Source of the DNA: JAWVFK01 sp033856175
GTDB lineage: Bacteria; Actinomycetota; Thermoleophilia; Solirubrobacterales; 70-9
Direction: 5' to 3'
Length of the DNA: 64,000 nt
Assembly (NCBI GenBank): GCA_033856175.1
Contig: JAWVFK010000010.1
Span: 32,580-96,579 of the forward strand
In this document: one piece after another, positions 50,261-59,346 of the stretch
Layout: each line of letters opens with the position of its first letter
Position numbering within the stretch: the first letter of the stretch is position 1
Program-made: the position numbers and the translations under genes
Notes under the pieces: generated by a model
Seen by the model: only the letters and a program-made list of their open reading frames with translations
The model's database searches: none
Told to the model about the DNA's origin: nothing

Positions 50261-51630
50261 TAGGGCCCCAGTCCCGGGCAGGTCGCGTTGGGAATGACGC
50301 CGAAGGGCGGGTTGCCGAGGCCGGTGATGATCGGCGTCAGCACCGGGCTGAGATCGTGCAGCGGCGAGACGCCGAGGATGCTGGCGATCGTCTCGCAGCT
50401 GGCGGTGAAGTAGATCCGCCGCAGTGCCCCGTTGGCGTCCTGGGTCTGGAAGACGCTGTCGCCGTCGTGGGCGAGCCAGCCGAGCCAGTAGAGGTAGCCC
50501 TCGTCGCGGCCGGGGCAGGAGCCGTCAGCCCCGGTGCAGGGGTTGGCGCCGTTGGGGTTGAACGCCGCCATGTTGACCAGCCGGTTGAGCTTCTCGGCGG
50601 TGACCGTCAGGCTCGGCGTCGCATTGGCGAGGTTCCTTGCCGCGGGGCGCAGGTTGCGAACCGGGGCTCGAGCCGAGCGGACGAAGGGGCGAATCTGGTC
50701 GCGTAGCGCAGGCGTCGTCGCCAGCGCCAGCTTGCGCGTCGACTCGTTGACGTTGACCAGCCCGCGTGCGAACGGGCGCAGGTTGTTGAAGGCCGGGCCG
50801 AGCACCGACGCGTAGCGATCGACCTTGGCGAAGGTGTCCCGGGCCGTCGTCAGCGTGCCCGGCAGCAGGCCGACGGCGCGCTGCAGCTGCGGGCTCTCGG
50901 CCGAGATCGCCGAGAGCGACGAGTTCGACGAGCTGACGAACTGGGCGACCTCGTCCTGGTTGTCGCCGACCGCCTTGGTCAGCAGGTTGAAGTTGTGGAT
51001 CAGACGCGCCAGGTTGTCCTTGCGCTTGGCGACCTCGCCGTTGAGCTTGGCTAGCTGGCGGTTGAGCGGCCCGAGATTGCCGAGCAGCTTGCCGAGATCC
51101 TTGCCGCGGCCCTTGAGGCCCTCGCCGCCGCCGACCAGCAACGTTCGCAGGTAGGCCTGGGTGTCGGAGTCCAGCGCTTCGAGAACCTGGTCGAGGTTGA
51201 CGTCCGGCGCCGTATTGGCGACCGGGATCGCGTCGCCGTCCTTGAACTCGCCGGCCGAGCGGCTGCCCGGGTCCATCTCGAGGAACATGTCCTTGAGGCC
51301 TGTCTTCGGCCGCAGCAGGACGGTCGCGTTGCGATAGATCGGCAGGAACTTGCGGTCGATGTCCATCGAGACCTCGGCGGCGCCGTTGTGCAGCTCGACC
51401 TTGCTGATGTCGCCGATGCGGACGCCGGCGATGCGGACGGTCTGGCCCTGTCCGGGGATGACCGCCTGGGCGGTCTCGAAGTCGGCCTTCAGCGAGAAGG
51501 GCTTCTCCTCGAGGACGGGAATCCGCAGCCGCTGCTGCTGGACGATGATCCAGCCGACGATCAGGGCGACGAGGGTCAGCCCGGCGATGGCGAGGAAGTC
51601 ACGGAGGTGCTCGCGGACGGCGCGCTGCAT
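50260..51630 (-). CDS. MCE-family protein (fifth of six)
   Basis: A 456-residue MCE protein. Membrane helix at about 12-32 (FLAIAGLTLVALIVGWIIV), MCE domain at about 42-125 (FSLKADFETAQAVIPGQGQT, then VRIAGVRIGDISKVEL), then a helical tunnel region to about 340 and a C-terminal part with Cys residues (PCTGADGSCPG). It shares single-base stop/start overlaps with both neighbours, so it is strictly cotranslated. Confidence 0.93.
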   Translation of the reverse strand: MQRAVREHLRDFLAIAGLTLVALIVGWIIVQQQRLRIPVLEEKPFSLKADFETAQAVIPGQGQTVRIAGVRIGDISKVELHNGAAEVSMDIDRKFLPIYRNATVLLRPKTGLKDMFLEMDPGSRSAGEFKDGDAIPVANTAPDVNLDQVLEALDSDTQAYLRTLLVGGGEGLKGRGKDLGKLLGNLGPLNRQLAKLNGEVAKRKDNLARLIHNFNLLTKAVGDNQDEVAQFVSSSNSSLSAISAESPQLQRAVGLLPGTLTTARDTFAKVDRYASVLGPAFNNLRPFARGLVNVNESTRKLALATTPALRDQIRPFVRSARAPVRNLRPAARNLANATPSLTVTAEKLNRLVNMAAFNPNGANPCTGADGSCPGRDEGYLYWLGWLAHDGDSVFQTQDANGALRRIYFTASCETIASILGVSPLHDLSPVLTPIITGLGNPPFGVIPNATCPGLGP

Positions 51631-53312
51631 CAGCTACCGCCTCCCAGTGCGCGCCCGGCGCTGAGGAACTGCCTCCAGGCGCCCATCAGCTGGTGGTTGA
51701 CCCCACGTGCCCTGCGGCCCTTGCGGCCCCTGGCGCTGCCGACCTTCTGCTTCTTGGTGACGAGGGACTGCACCTGGCGGGCCTTGGCGAGGATCTGCGC
51801 GCGCAGCGCCGAGGAGACGATGCTCGAGGGCGAGCGCTGAGCCGACATCGTCTGCGTGCCGCCGCCGGCCGCGAAGGGCAGGACGCCGCCGCTGTCGAGG
51901 TTCGGCGGCTCCTGGGTCTCGCAGGGGACGTCGGGGCGGAACGGCGTCTTCAGCGTCGGCGAGCCGCCGCTGGCGGCGACGTTGTCCTGGCCCGAGGACC
52001 CCACAGCCGGCTCGTAGCCGAGCAGGCTGAACGGCGTCACGCCGACGGTCTTGTCGGCGCCGGCGCCGAAGACGACGGTGTTGGCGCCGCCGCCGGCCTC
52101 GACGCGGATGTACTGGCCGTTGGCGTCGCCCGAGCGGCTCTCGCCGGCGAGCCCGACGAGGCCGTAGCCGGTCTCCTTGTAGATCGGGCCGACGGTCGTG
52201 TCGGCGTGGGAGCCGACCGACATGTTGCCCCAGGGCACGATGACCTTGTCGAAGCAGTTCGAGAGCGGGCGGATCTGCTCGAGGAAGGGCCGCGACTCAC
52301 TCGCCAGCCGCGCCAGCTGCGGGATCGTCGGCCGCAGGTCGGCGGCCAGGCCGCGGGCCTCCGGCTTGGAGAGCAGACCGCGCAGCTGGGCGATCCAGGG
52401 ATTGGCGGCGTCGAGCGCCGGCCCGGCGGTGCGGGCGCCGGGCAGCGCGTCGCGAGCGAAGGCACGCAGCGGCGGGAAGGCGGTGTTGAGGTTGGCAAGC
52501 GCCGAGCGCCCGTTGATGAGCACGCCCGGCAGGGCGCCGATCGCGACCTCGAGGCCCTTGCTCTCGGCGGCGAAGGCGCCGGTGACCTTGCTGAGGCTCG
52601 TGACGAGCCCCTTCAGCTTGGCCTCGTCGTCGCCGAGGCCGGCGACGGTGCGGTCGAGGTTGACGACGAGGTTGGAGAGGTCGTCGGGGCTGGTGCCGAG
52701 GACGGCCTGGTTGACCTCTGCCGTCGCGCGGTTGGCAACCGCCGAGGTCGCGAAGAAGGTGCGGAAGCCCTCGGCGCCGCCGTACTTGACGAAGGCGTCG
52801 CCGAGCTCCTTGAGCAGCCGCTGGAGGTCCTGGCGCGGGTCGGCCTGCAGCGCGTTGGTCAGGACCTGGTCGAGCTGGACCGAGTTCGAGGTGTGCTGGA
52901 CGGGGATCGTGAAGCCGCTGTCGGCCTCGGGCGCGCTCGGGCTGCCCGGCTGCAGGTCGACGAAGAGGTTGCCCTCGAGGAAGAGGCGCGGCCGCAGCTT
53001 GATCTTGGCGTCGGTGTGGATCGGACGGCCGTTGCCGTTGATCCGCATCGTCACGACCGCGCCCTGGGAGGGATCGTCGTTGGCGCCGTTGACCGGGTCG
53101 ATCCCGCTGACCTTGCCGATCTCGATGCCGGCGACGCGCACCGGCGACTTCAGCGCCAGGTTCTGGGCGTTCTTGACGACGGCCTTGACTTCGTAGCCGC
53201 CGCTCCAGGGCAGCGACTTCGTGAAGGCGAGGTAGAAGAGCACGAAAACGAGAACGATCGCGACGAAGCCGATCGCCGTGTTCGAGAAGCGATGTCCCTC
53301 GTTGGCTCTCAT
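51630..53312 (-). CDS. MCE-family protein (fourth of six)
   Basis: A 560-residue MCE protein. Membrane helix at about 11-30 (IGFVAIVLVFVLFYLAF), MCE domain at about 38-130 (YEVKAVVKNAQNLALKSPVR then VAGIEIGKVSGID), helical region to about 350, then a Gly/Ala-rich section and a strongly basic C-terminal tail (GRKGRRARG near residue 535). The basic tail is not seen in the other five and may contact teichoic or membrane phosphates. ATG overlaps the preceding stop by four bases. Confidence 0.92.
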   Translation of the reverse strand: MRANEGHRFSNTAIGFVAIVLVFVLFYLAFTKSLPWSGGYEVKAVVKNAQNLALKSPVRVAGIEIGKVSGIDPVNGANDDPSQGAVVTMRINGNGRPIHTDAKIKLRPRLFLEGNLFVDLQPGSPSAPEADSGFTIPVQHTSNSVQLDQVLTNALQADPRQDLQRLLKELGDAFVKYGGAEGFRTFFATSAVANRATAEVNQAVLGTSPDDLSNLVVNLDRTVAGLGDDEAKLKGLVTSLSKVTGAFAAESKGLEVAIGALPGVLINGRSALANLNTAFPPLRAFARDALPGARTAGPALDAANPWIAQLRGLLSKPEARGLAADLRPTIPQLARLASESRPFLEQIRPLSNCFDKVIVPWGNMSVGSHADTTVGPIYKETGYGLVGLAGESRSGDANGQYIRVEAGGGANTVVFGAGADKTVGVTPFSLLGYEPAVGSSGQDNVAASGGSPTLKTPFRPDVPCETQEPPNLDSGGVLPFAAGGGTQTMSAQRSPSSIVSSALRAQILAKARQVQSLVTKKQKVGSARGRKGRRARGVNHQLMGAWRQFLSAGRALGGGS

Positions 53313-54913
53313 GGGCTTGTCAGCGGGTAGACGTGGTTGAGATCGCGCGAGCCGTTCTGGTGGAAGTAGGCGCCGGTGCGGCCGCGAGCTCCCGGCAGGT
53401 CGGACTGGACGACGACCGGCGATGCCTCGGAGCCGTAGTTGCCGCCGTTGTCGAGATAGCGCGCCTTCGAGCCCGACGCGACCAGGCCCTTGCCGAGCGG
53501 ATAGCCGGTCTGGCCGCTCTGGCAGTCGGGGGCGGCGGCGGTGCCCGAGGGGCCGTAGGTGCTGCCGTGGAGGATCGGCAGCTCGTGGGGGCGGAACTCG
53601 CCCTGCGCCGACGGGTCGGGGTTGAACATCCCGGCGCGGCCGTTTGCCTGGATGCCGGTGTAGCCCCCGAGCCCGCCCTGGGCGTCGATCGGCGTGCCGC
53701 CGGTCTGGCCGCGGGCCACTTCGACGAGCGCGATCCGCTGGCTCGTGCCGGCCGTCGGCAGCGCCTCCTGCTGGGTGATGTGCTCGGGCAGCATCGTGAA
53801 CCAGTAGTTGAAGTAGTTGCAGACCGTCTGGTACGGGGCGAGGTACTCGGCCGTCGGCCGGGCGTCGCCGAGCAGCGTGTTGAGGCGCGAGAGGGCGATG
53901 CCGGTCTCGGGCTGGCTGACGAGCGTGTTGAGCGCGTGGAAGACGTCCTCGAGCTTCCTGTTGATCTTCGGCGTCCGCAGCAGCACCGGGGTGCCGATCG
54001 CCAGGGCGTCGTTGAGCGTCGGCAGCGCCAGCCGCAGCTGCCTCGCCCCCGGCTTGAGCAGGCGTGAGAACTCGGCGAAGTCGCCGAGGAAGACACGCTG
54101 GAAGGGCAGCGTACGGATACCGCTCTCGAGCGCCGGCACACCCGAGGTGATCGTGTCGCGCAGCGCCTTCGGGTCGGCGGCGAGGGCGCCGAACGTCGTC
54201 GCCATGTTCGTGAACAGCTGCGACTGCTGGGCGGCCACGGGGACGGCGGCCTTGGCGCTGCGAGCCAGCGCCGGGAAGAAGCGCTTCAGCTTCGTGCTCG
54301 GCTCGACGAGCTTGCGGGCGACCGGCTGGAGGTTGGTGAAGAGCGGGTTCAGGTTCTCGATCGCCTGGTTGAGCGAGGCGCCGCGAGCGGCGAAGGCGTT
54401 GCCGAAGTTCTCGAGGTTGGTGCGGATGTTCTCGCGCGTCGGCGTGTCGAAGGTGTTGTTGATCGCGTCGAACTCGGTCTGGGGCACCGACTGCGTGATC
54501 GGCAGCGTCCCGCCCTCGGGGAGGTCGGGGCCGGGGCGCGGAACCAGCTCGAGGAACTTGAGCCCGAACGACGACTTGTAGCGGACGCGGACCTGGGTGG
54601 CCTGCGAGATCGGCTTGACCGCGCGGTCGAGCTTGAGGTTGAGCTTCGCCGCCGCCTCACCCGTCTGCTGGTTCTGGGTCGTCTGGACCGACTCGACCAC
54701 GCCGACGCGGTGGCCGCCGATCCGGACCTCGTTGTTGCGGACGACGCGAGCGGCGTTGGGCAGCTCGGTCGAGACGCGGTAGACCGGCACGAACGGCAGG
54801 CCGTTCGACGCGTTGTAGGCGAGGAAGACCGCGACGATGATGATCAGCGTCGTGATCGCGCCGACGACCGTCGGCGAGGCGGCGATCCGCTCGACTCGCG
54901 AACGCCCGCTCAT
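53309..54913 (-). CDS. MCE-family protein (third of six)
   Basis: A 534-residue MCE protein. Membrane helix at about 16-36 (VVGAITTLIIIVAVFLAY), MCE domain at about 44-130 (YRVSTELPNAARVVRNNEVR then IGGHRVGVVESVQ), helical region with the repeated FGNAFAARGASLNQAIENL pattern, and a C-terminal Gly-rich part with Asn-Gly turns. It follows the second MCE gene after 31 bases and overlaps the next by four. Confidence 0.93.
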   Translation of the reverse strand: MSGRSRVERIAASPTVVGAITTLIIIVAVFLAYNASNGLPFVPVYRVSTELPNAARVVRNNEVRIGGHRVGVVESVQTTQNQQTGEAAAKLNLKLDRAVKPISQATQVRVRYKSSFGLKFLELVPRPGPDLPEGGTLPITQSVPQTEFDAINNTFDTPTRENIRTNLENFGNAFAARGASLNQAIENLNPLFTNLQPVARKLVEPSTKLKRFFPALARSAKAAVPVAAQQSQLFTNMATTFGALAADPKALRDTITSGVPALESGIRTLPFQRVFLGDFAEFSRLLKPGARQLRLALPTLNDALAIGTPVLLRTPKINRKLEDVFHALNTLVSQPETGIALSRLNTLLGDARPTAEYLAPYQTVCNYFNYWFTMLPEHITQQEALPTAGTSQRIALVEVARGQTGGTPIDAQGGLGGYTGIQANGRAGMFNPDPSAQGEFRPHELPILHGSTYGPSGTAAAPDCQSGQTGYPLGKGLVASGSKARYLDNGGNYGSEASPVVVQSDLPGARGRTGAYFHQNGSRDLNHVYPLTSP

Positions 54914-54944
54914 GACTCAGCCCGTCGTCTGTCGATCACGGCGA

Positions 54945-56738
54945 TCACTGGCCGAAGAGGTAGTCGAGGAGGTCGTTGGCGGTCGAGCCGCGGCCGGAGC
55001 GAATGCCCGGCGCGATCTTGCCGTTGAGGCCCTTGAGGACGTCGCGCGGCAGACCGAGCAGGCCACGGACCCCCGAGAGGTCGGGCAGCGCGTTGCCGCC
55101 GCCGGCGGCGCTGCCACCGGGCCGGTTGCCCTTCGGCAGCTTGATCTTGCGGTGCGACTTGGTCGAGGCCTTGCGCGAGGCTGTCTCGGGGTTGCTGGGG
55201 TCGCAGATCTCGCTGTTGGGCCGGTTCTCGTCGAGCGTGCCGGGGACATCGGTGCCGGCCTGGGTCCCGTCCGAGCAGGTCGAGCCGTTGTACGGCGGCA
55301 CGCCGAGGCGCGAGACGACGTCGGGCTGGTTGTCGCCGAGCCAGGAGACGCAGTGGTGGATCTTCGACGGGTCGTGGGTGTAGATCGTCGATCCCGGCGG
55401 AGCGCCCGACTGGTCCTCGGCCGGCACGCCCGAATGGGCGTTGTAATTGAAGCAGGGGCTCGAGCCGACGCCGTAGAGGATGAAGTGCAGCATGTGACCG
55501 ATCTGGTCGAACTGGTTGATGCCGGTCGTCTGGTAGTAGACGTAGTTGAGGAGGCCCTGGAGACCGGTGTAGCCGCAGCACTCGTTCGGCGGCGTGTCCG
55601 ACTGGGCGGCGAACGTCGCGCACTGCGGCGGCGTCGTCGGCAGGTTGAGCCCGGCGGGGAGCTGCGAGGCCGGCGTCTGGCGGCAGTTGTCGGTCGTCGC
55701 GCGGGCGTCGTGCTCGATCGCGTACTTGGGATCGTCGAGCGACTTGAGGAACGCGCCAAGCGGCTTGAAGGTCCCGGGCGCGTTGGCGCCCACCTGGCGC
55801 AGCTTGGCGATCGTCGGGCCCGACTTGTCGAAGGCCCGCTTGCCGACGACCGCAGCCTCGCCGAGGCTGACCAGCGAGGGCCGCGTCGCGTCGTTGAACG
55901 GGGGCAGCAGGGCGACGAGCCTGTTGAGCTGCGGCGCCGCCCGGTTGAGGTCGGTGAGCAGCGGCGTCTGCTGGGTGGCGAGGTCGCCGAGGTTCTGCAG
56001 CGTCGGCTGCAACTCGGCGAGGAAGCTCGGCAGCAGGTGGAAGTTGCGGCCGAGGTCGGTCCGGCGCTGGGCGCTGATCGTCGCCGCGCGGTTGGCGTTG
56101 TGGATGAAGCGGACGACGCCCGAGCGGTTGGCTGCGAGCTTGGCGAGGATCACGTCCGAGTTGGCGTTGAGGTCGCGGATCACCTTGTTCTGCTTGCCGA
56201 CGACCTCGAGCGCCTGGCGCAGCGAGCGCAGCGCCGGAGCGCCGCGGCGAATCGCGTCGTTGAGGTTCTGCGGGTTGCCCGCCAGCGCCGTGCCGAACTC
56301 GTTGAGCAGCAGCTGGAAGCGCTCCTTGAAGGGCTCGCGCAGGGTGTTGTTGACGAGGTCGTTGGCGACCGTCGTCGTCGTGTTCTTGACCGGGATGAAG
56401 CCGCTCGACTTGGTCGCCGAGTGTCCCGGCTCGCAGTCGATGAAGTACTCGGCGATCAGCGACTGCGGCTCCGAGGAGCAGGTCGCGTCGGCGCGGAAGT
56501 CGCCGAAGGGGCCGCTGACGCCGATCGTCACGACGGCGCGCTTCGACGAGTTGACGTCGAGCCCCTTGATCGAGCCGGCGATGACGCCGGCGACCTTGAC
56601 GTCCGAGCCGGTGACGAGGCCGAAGGCGTTGTCGAGCTCGACCCTGTAGGTGTGGCCGTCGCCGGCACTGGCCGAGCTGGCGATCCAGCTGCCGGTGGCA
56701 GTCAGGACGAGCAGGCAGATGAAGGCGAGCCGGCGCAT
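54945..56738 (-). CDS. MCE-family protein (second of six), Cys-rich C-terminus
   Basis: A 597-residue MCE protein with a cleavable-looking signal sequence (about residues 1-26, ending SSASA) in place of a long anchor. There is no lipobox cysteine, although in mycobacterial MCE operons one member is usually a lipoprotein. MCE domain at about 30-115 (YRVELDNAFGLVTGSDVK then VAGVIAGSIKGLDV). The C-terminal 200 residues contain many Cys (PNECCGYTG, HHCVSWLGDN) that could form disulfides outside the cell. ATG overlaps the preceding stop by one base. Confidence 0.92.
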   Translation of the reverse strand: MRRLAFICLLVLTATGSWIASSASAGDGHTYRVELDNAFGLVTGSDVKVAGVIAGSIKGLDVNSSKRAVVTIGVSGPFGDFRADATCSSEPQSLIAEYFIDCEPGHSATKSSGFIPVKNTTTTVANDLVNNTLREPFKERFQLLLNEFGTALAGNPQNLNDAIRRGAPALRSLRQALEVVGKQNKVIRDLNANSDVILAKLAANRSGVVRFIHNANRAATISAQRRTDLGRNFHLLPSFLAELQPTLQNLGDLATQQTPLLTDLNRAAPQLNRLVALLPPFNDATRPSLVSLGEAAVVGKRAFDKSGPTIAKLRQVGANAPGTFKPLGAFLKSLDDPKYAIEHDARATTDNCRQTPASQLPAGLNLPTTPPQCATFAAQSDTPPNECCGYTGLQGLLNYVYYQTTGINQFDQIGHMLHFILYGVGSSPCFNYNAHSGVPAEDQSGAPPGSTIYTHDPSKIHHCVSWLGDNQPDVVSRLGVPPYNGSTCSDGTQAGTDVPGTLDENRPNSEICDPSNPETASRKASTKSHRKIKLPKGNRPGGSAAGGGNALPDLSGVRGLLGLPRDVLKGLNGKIAPGIRSGRGSTANDLLDYLFGQ

Positions 56739-58171
56739 CAGGGCCCCGTCGGCACCTGGGCCGGATCGCAGTCGAGCTGGTTACCGGGCTGCGACGGATC
56801 GACGTGGAACGGCGTCGAGTTGTCGCCGGGGTTGCGCTCGTTGGCGCCCGGGCAGCGCTTGCGGAAGTCGATCTTCAGCAGGTCGTGGAAGACGGTGTCG
56901 ACCGGGGTGGGCCCGGCGAGGATCCCGCTGACGAGCTCGGGGATCGAGGGGGTCGGCGACGAGAAGGTGAAGGCGTTGAAGGTGGTGGCGATCCGGCCGA
57001 AGCCGCCGTTGGCGTCCCAGACGCCGGAGTGGCCGAAGTCGTCGAACCAGCCGCTGATCGCCTCGTTGGTGATGTAGGGCCTAAAGAACGCCAGCTGGGG
57101 CAGGCCGCCCTCAAGCGATGAGGTGGTGGCGGGGAAGGCGCCCTCGCGGCTGGCGCCGTTTCTGACCACAGGGCCCGCGGCGATCTTGCCGAGCGGAATC
57201 TGCAGGCGGGTCAGGTCGATCAGGTCGTTTGCCTTGCCCGGGGCGTGGACGATGCGGTCGAGGTCGCGGATCGCCGGCACGGCGTCATTGGCAAAGCCGC
57301 GCAGGTTGGCGGCAAAGGGCTGGAGCTTCTTGGCGACGGGCTTTGAGGCGTTGACGAGGGGGTCGAGGTCATCGAGGGTCGAGCGCAGGTTCACGGCGGT
57401 CGTGTTGAAGGTCCGCATGAAGCCCGGCAGCTCGGTCAGGGCGCTCGATAGCGAGGCCGACTGCCGCCCGATCGCCCCCATCATCAGATCGACGTTGTGG
57501 ATCAGGGCAGAGACGTCGGGGGCGCGGGAGTCAAGCGCCGAGGTCAGCGCGGCGGAGTCGACGATCAGCGACTCGAGCCGGTGCTGGTCTGAGTTGAGCG
57601 CGCCGAAGACCCGGCGTGAGGTCGAGAAGAGCGGGTTGGCGTAGCGAAAGCCCTCGTTTGACTGCTTGCCGACGCCGTCATAGGAGATCGCGAAGCCGGT
57701 GAGGACGTTCTTGAAGTTCTTGACCGTGCGCTTGTCGAAGGTGTTGAAGAGCTGGTCGAGGTCGACCTCTGAGACCGTCTGGGTCTCGGGGATCAGGGCG
57801 CCGTCGGGGATCGTCTCGGCCGAGGCGTTGGTTGCCGGCGGCAGGTTCAGCTCGATGAAGCGGTTGGCGATGCCCGAGAGCGACTGCGAGCGGATGACCG
57901 CCTGGGTTCCCTGGCGAAGCGGGGCGTAGCGGCCCTCGATCTTCATCTTGACCAGGGCTTCTCCGTGGGGGCCGAGGGAGATCCCGTCGATCGTCCCGGC
58001 GGGAATGCCGCCGACCTCGACCTGGTTTCCCTTGACCAGCTGGCTGGCGTTCTGGAACTGGGCCGTGACCGCATAGGAGCTGCCGCCGCCGACCAGCAGG
58101 ACAGCGATGATCAGCAGCGCACCAACCAGCGCCACGATTGCAGCGAATCGTCCTACCCCGGATGTCGTCAC
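56738..58171 (-). CDS. MCE-family protein (first of six)
   Basis: A 477-residue MCE protein, first of the block. Membrane helix at about 9-30 (AAIVALVGALLIIAVLLVGG), MCE domain at about 33-110 (YAVTAQFQNASQLVKGNQVE then VGGIPAGTIDGISL). The helical region follows (VKNFKNVLTGFAISYDGVGK). Start GTG 58171. MCE operons normally open with two YrbE permease genes; here the gene upstream is a divergent lemA 222 bases away, so permease and ATPase must come from another locus. Its codon use includes more TTT and AAG-rich third positions than the five genes after it. Confidence 0.93.
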   Translation of the reverse strand: MTTSGVGRFAAIVALVGALLIIAVLLVGGGSSYAVTAQFQNASQLVKGNQVEVGGIPAGTIDGISLGPHGEALVKMKIEGRYAPLRQGTQAVIRSQSLSGIANRFIELNLPPATNASAETIPDGALIPETQTVSEVDLDQLFNTFDKRTVKNFKNVLTGFAISYDGVGKQSNEGFRYANPLFSTSRRVFGALNSDQHRLESLIVDSAALTSALDSRAPDVSALIHNVDLMMGAIGRQSASLSSALTELPGFMRTFNTTAVNLRSTLDDLDPLVNASKPVAKKLQPFAANLRGFANDAVPAIRDLDRIVHAPGKANDLIDLTRLQIPLGKIAAGPVVRNGASREGAFPATTSSLEGGLPQLAFFRPYITNEAISGWFDDFGHSGVWDANGGFGRIATTFNAFTFSSPTPSIPELVSGILAGPTPVDTVFHDLLKIDFRKRCPGANERNPGDNSTPFHVDPSQPGNQLDCDPAQVPTGP

Positions 58172-58348
58172 GTTTCTATCTGTCCTACCCGTCCGTCCCC
58201 CGCCGGCACGATCCGCGCCGACGAGTCGAGATTACCTATCGGCTTCTCGGCATGTCAAAAGGCAACCACCCCTTGAAGCCTTCAAACCAGCATTCTGGCC
58301 GCTCACGCCGGCGGATCCATTGATTTGCGGTTAAGCCGCCTCTCCCGG

Positions 58349-58370
58349 GCGCTCCCCGAGCGCTGCTTTT
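58349..58370 (+). terminator. Hairpin followed by T-run upstream of lemA
   Basis: GCGCT-CCCCG-AGCGC (58349-58363), then GCTTTT. The look is of an intrinsic terminator, but no plus-strand gene ends here; it could be an attenuator or isolate lemA from the divergent MCE promoter. Confidence 0.4.
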
Positions 58371-58378
58371 GCGCGCTA

Positions 58379-58384
58379 TAGGAT
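58379..58384 (+). promoter_or_regulatory. TANNNT -10 box for lemA
   Basis: TAGGAT, nine bases before ATG 58394. Confidence 0.55.
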
Positions 58385-58393
58385 GGCTCGCCG

Positions 58394-58960
58394 ATGACCC
58401 TCGTGATCATCATCGCCGCCGCAGTGATCGTCGCAGTGATCGCCTTCATCGCGATCCGCAACTCGATGATCGGCTCGCGCAACCGCGTCGAGGAGGCCTG
58501 GAGCGGCATCGACGTCCAGCTCAAGCGCCGCCACGACCTCGTCCCCAACCTCGTCGAGTCGGTCAAGGGCTACGCCGCTCACGAGAAGCAGCTGTTCGAG
58601 AACGTGACCAGGGCACGGGCAGAGGCAATGGCCGCGAGGACGCCCGAGCAGGCCGGGCCGGCCGAGAACCACCTCTCGAGCATCCTCGGCGATCTCCGCG
58701 CCGTCGCCGAGGCCTACCCCCAGCTGCGCGCGACCGAGAACTTTCAGCAGCTGATGCGCAGCCTCACCGAGGTCGAGGACGAGATCCAGGCCTCACGCCG
58801 GATCTACAACTCCAACGTCCAGTCCTACAACACCAAGATCCAGATCTTCCCCAACTCGATCGTCGCCAGCAGCGGAGGCTTCAAGCCACGGCAGTTCTTC
58901 GAGGTAACCGATGCCGCCGACCGCGAGCCGGTCGCCGTCGAGCTCGACTCGAGCTCCTAG
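58394..58960 (+). CDS. lemA: LemA family protein
   Basis: A 188-residue protein with an N-terminal membrane helix (LVIIIAAAVIVAVIAFIAI) and the LemA core: NRVEEAWSGIDVQLKRRHDL, VPNLVESVKGYAAHE, then RAVAEAYPQLRATENFQQL and the helical end SRRIYNSNVQSYNTKIQIFP. LemA proteins are membrane-anchored helical bundles with the body outside; the function is not known. It is divergent from the MCE block and convergent with the lipoprotein gene (three bases between stops). Confidence 0.95.
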   Translation: MTLVIIIAAAVIVAVIAFIAIRNSMIGSRNRVEEAWSGIDVQLKRRHDLVPNLVESVKGYAAHEKQLFENVTRARAEAMAARTPEQAGPAENHLSSILGDLRAVAEAYPQLRATENFQQLMRSLTEVEDEIQASRRIYNSNVQSYNTKIQIFPNSIVASSGGFKPRQFFEVTDAADREPVAVELDSSS

Positions 58961-58963
58961 TCA

Positions 58964-59323
58964 TTAGTGCCCCTGGAACGCGGCGCCGCGCTCGTAGATC
59001 TTGTAGAGCTTGAAGCCGCGGGCGTAGGGCTCCGAGCAGAAGCGCTGCAGCAGCCCGTAGGCCTGCTTGTCGGTGAGGACGCGGCCGTGCTCGATCGGTG
59101 ACGAGCCGATCGGCCCGCCGGCGAAGCCGGTGAGGGCATGGATGGTGCCGAGCCGCTCGGCGGTGTCAGCCCGGGACCAGTCGGTGCAGCTCGCCGATCG
59201 CAGCGGCACGGCGATGCTCGGCCCGGCTCCGCGAGGGGGCTGGCCGGAGCCGTTGCCGCCGCAGCCGGCCAGCGCCAGGCCGGCCACGCATGCCCAGGCG
59301 ATTGCGACAGCGAGGGCGCGCAC
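58964..59323 (-). CDS. Small lipoprotein of unknown function
   Basis: A 119-residue protein. The lipobox is LALAGC with Cys21 as the lipidated residue, after a hydrophobic signal (AVAIAWACVAGLALAG). The mature part has a further conserved-looking Cys pair (SASCTDWSRA and RFCSEPYARG) and ends FKLYKIYERGAAFQGH. I know no named family for it. The GTG at 59323 is the chosen start; a much longer open frame upstream is antisense to nothing sensible and overlaps the beta-helix gene in another frame. It follows that gene by 23 bases on the same strand and may work with it at the cell surface. Confidence 0.72.
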   Translation of the reverse strand: MRALAVAIAWACVAGLALAGCGGNGSGQPPRGAGPSIAVPLRSASCTDWSRADTAERLGTIHALTGFAGGPIGSSPIEHGRVLTDKQAYGLLQRFCSEPYARGFKLYKIYERGAAFQGH

Positions 59324-59346
59324 GGTCTGGGCTCGCTTCCCGGCAG

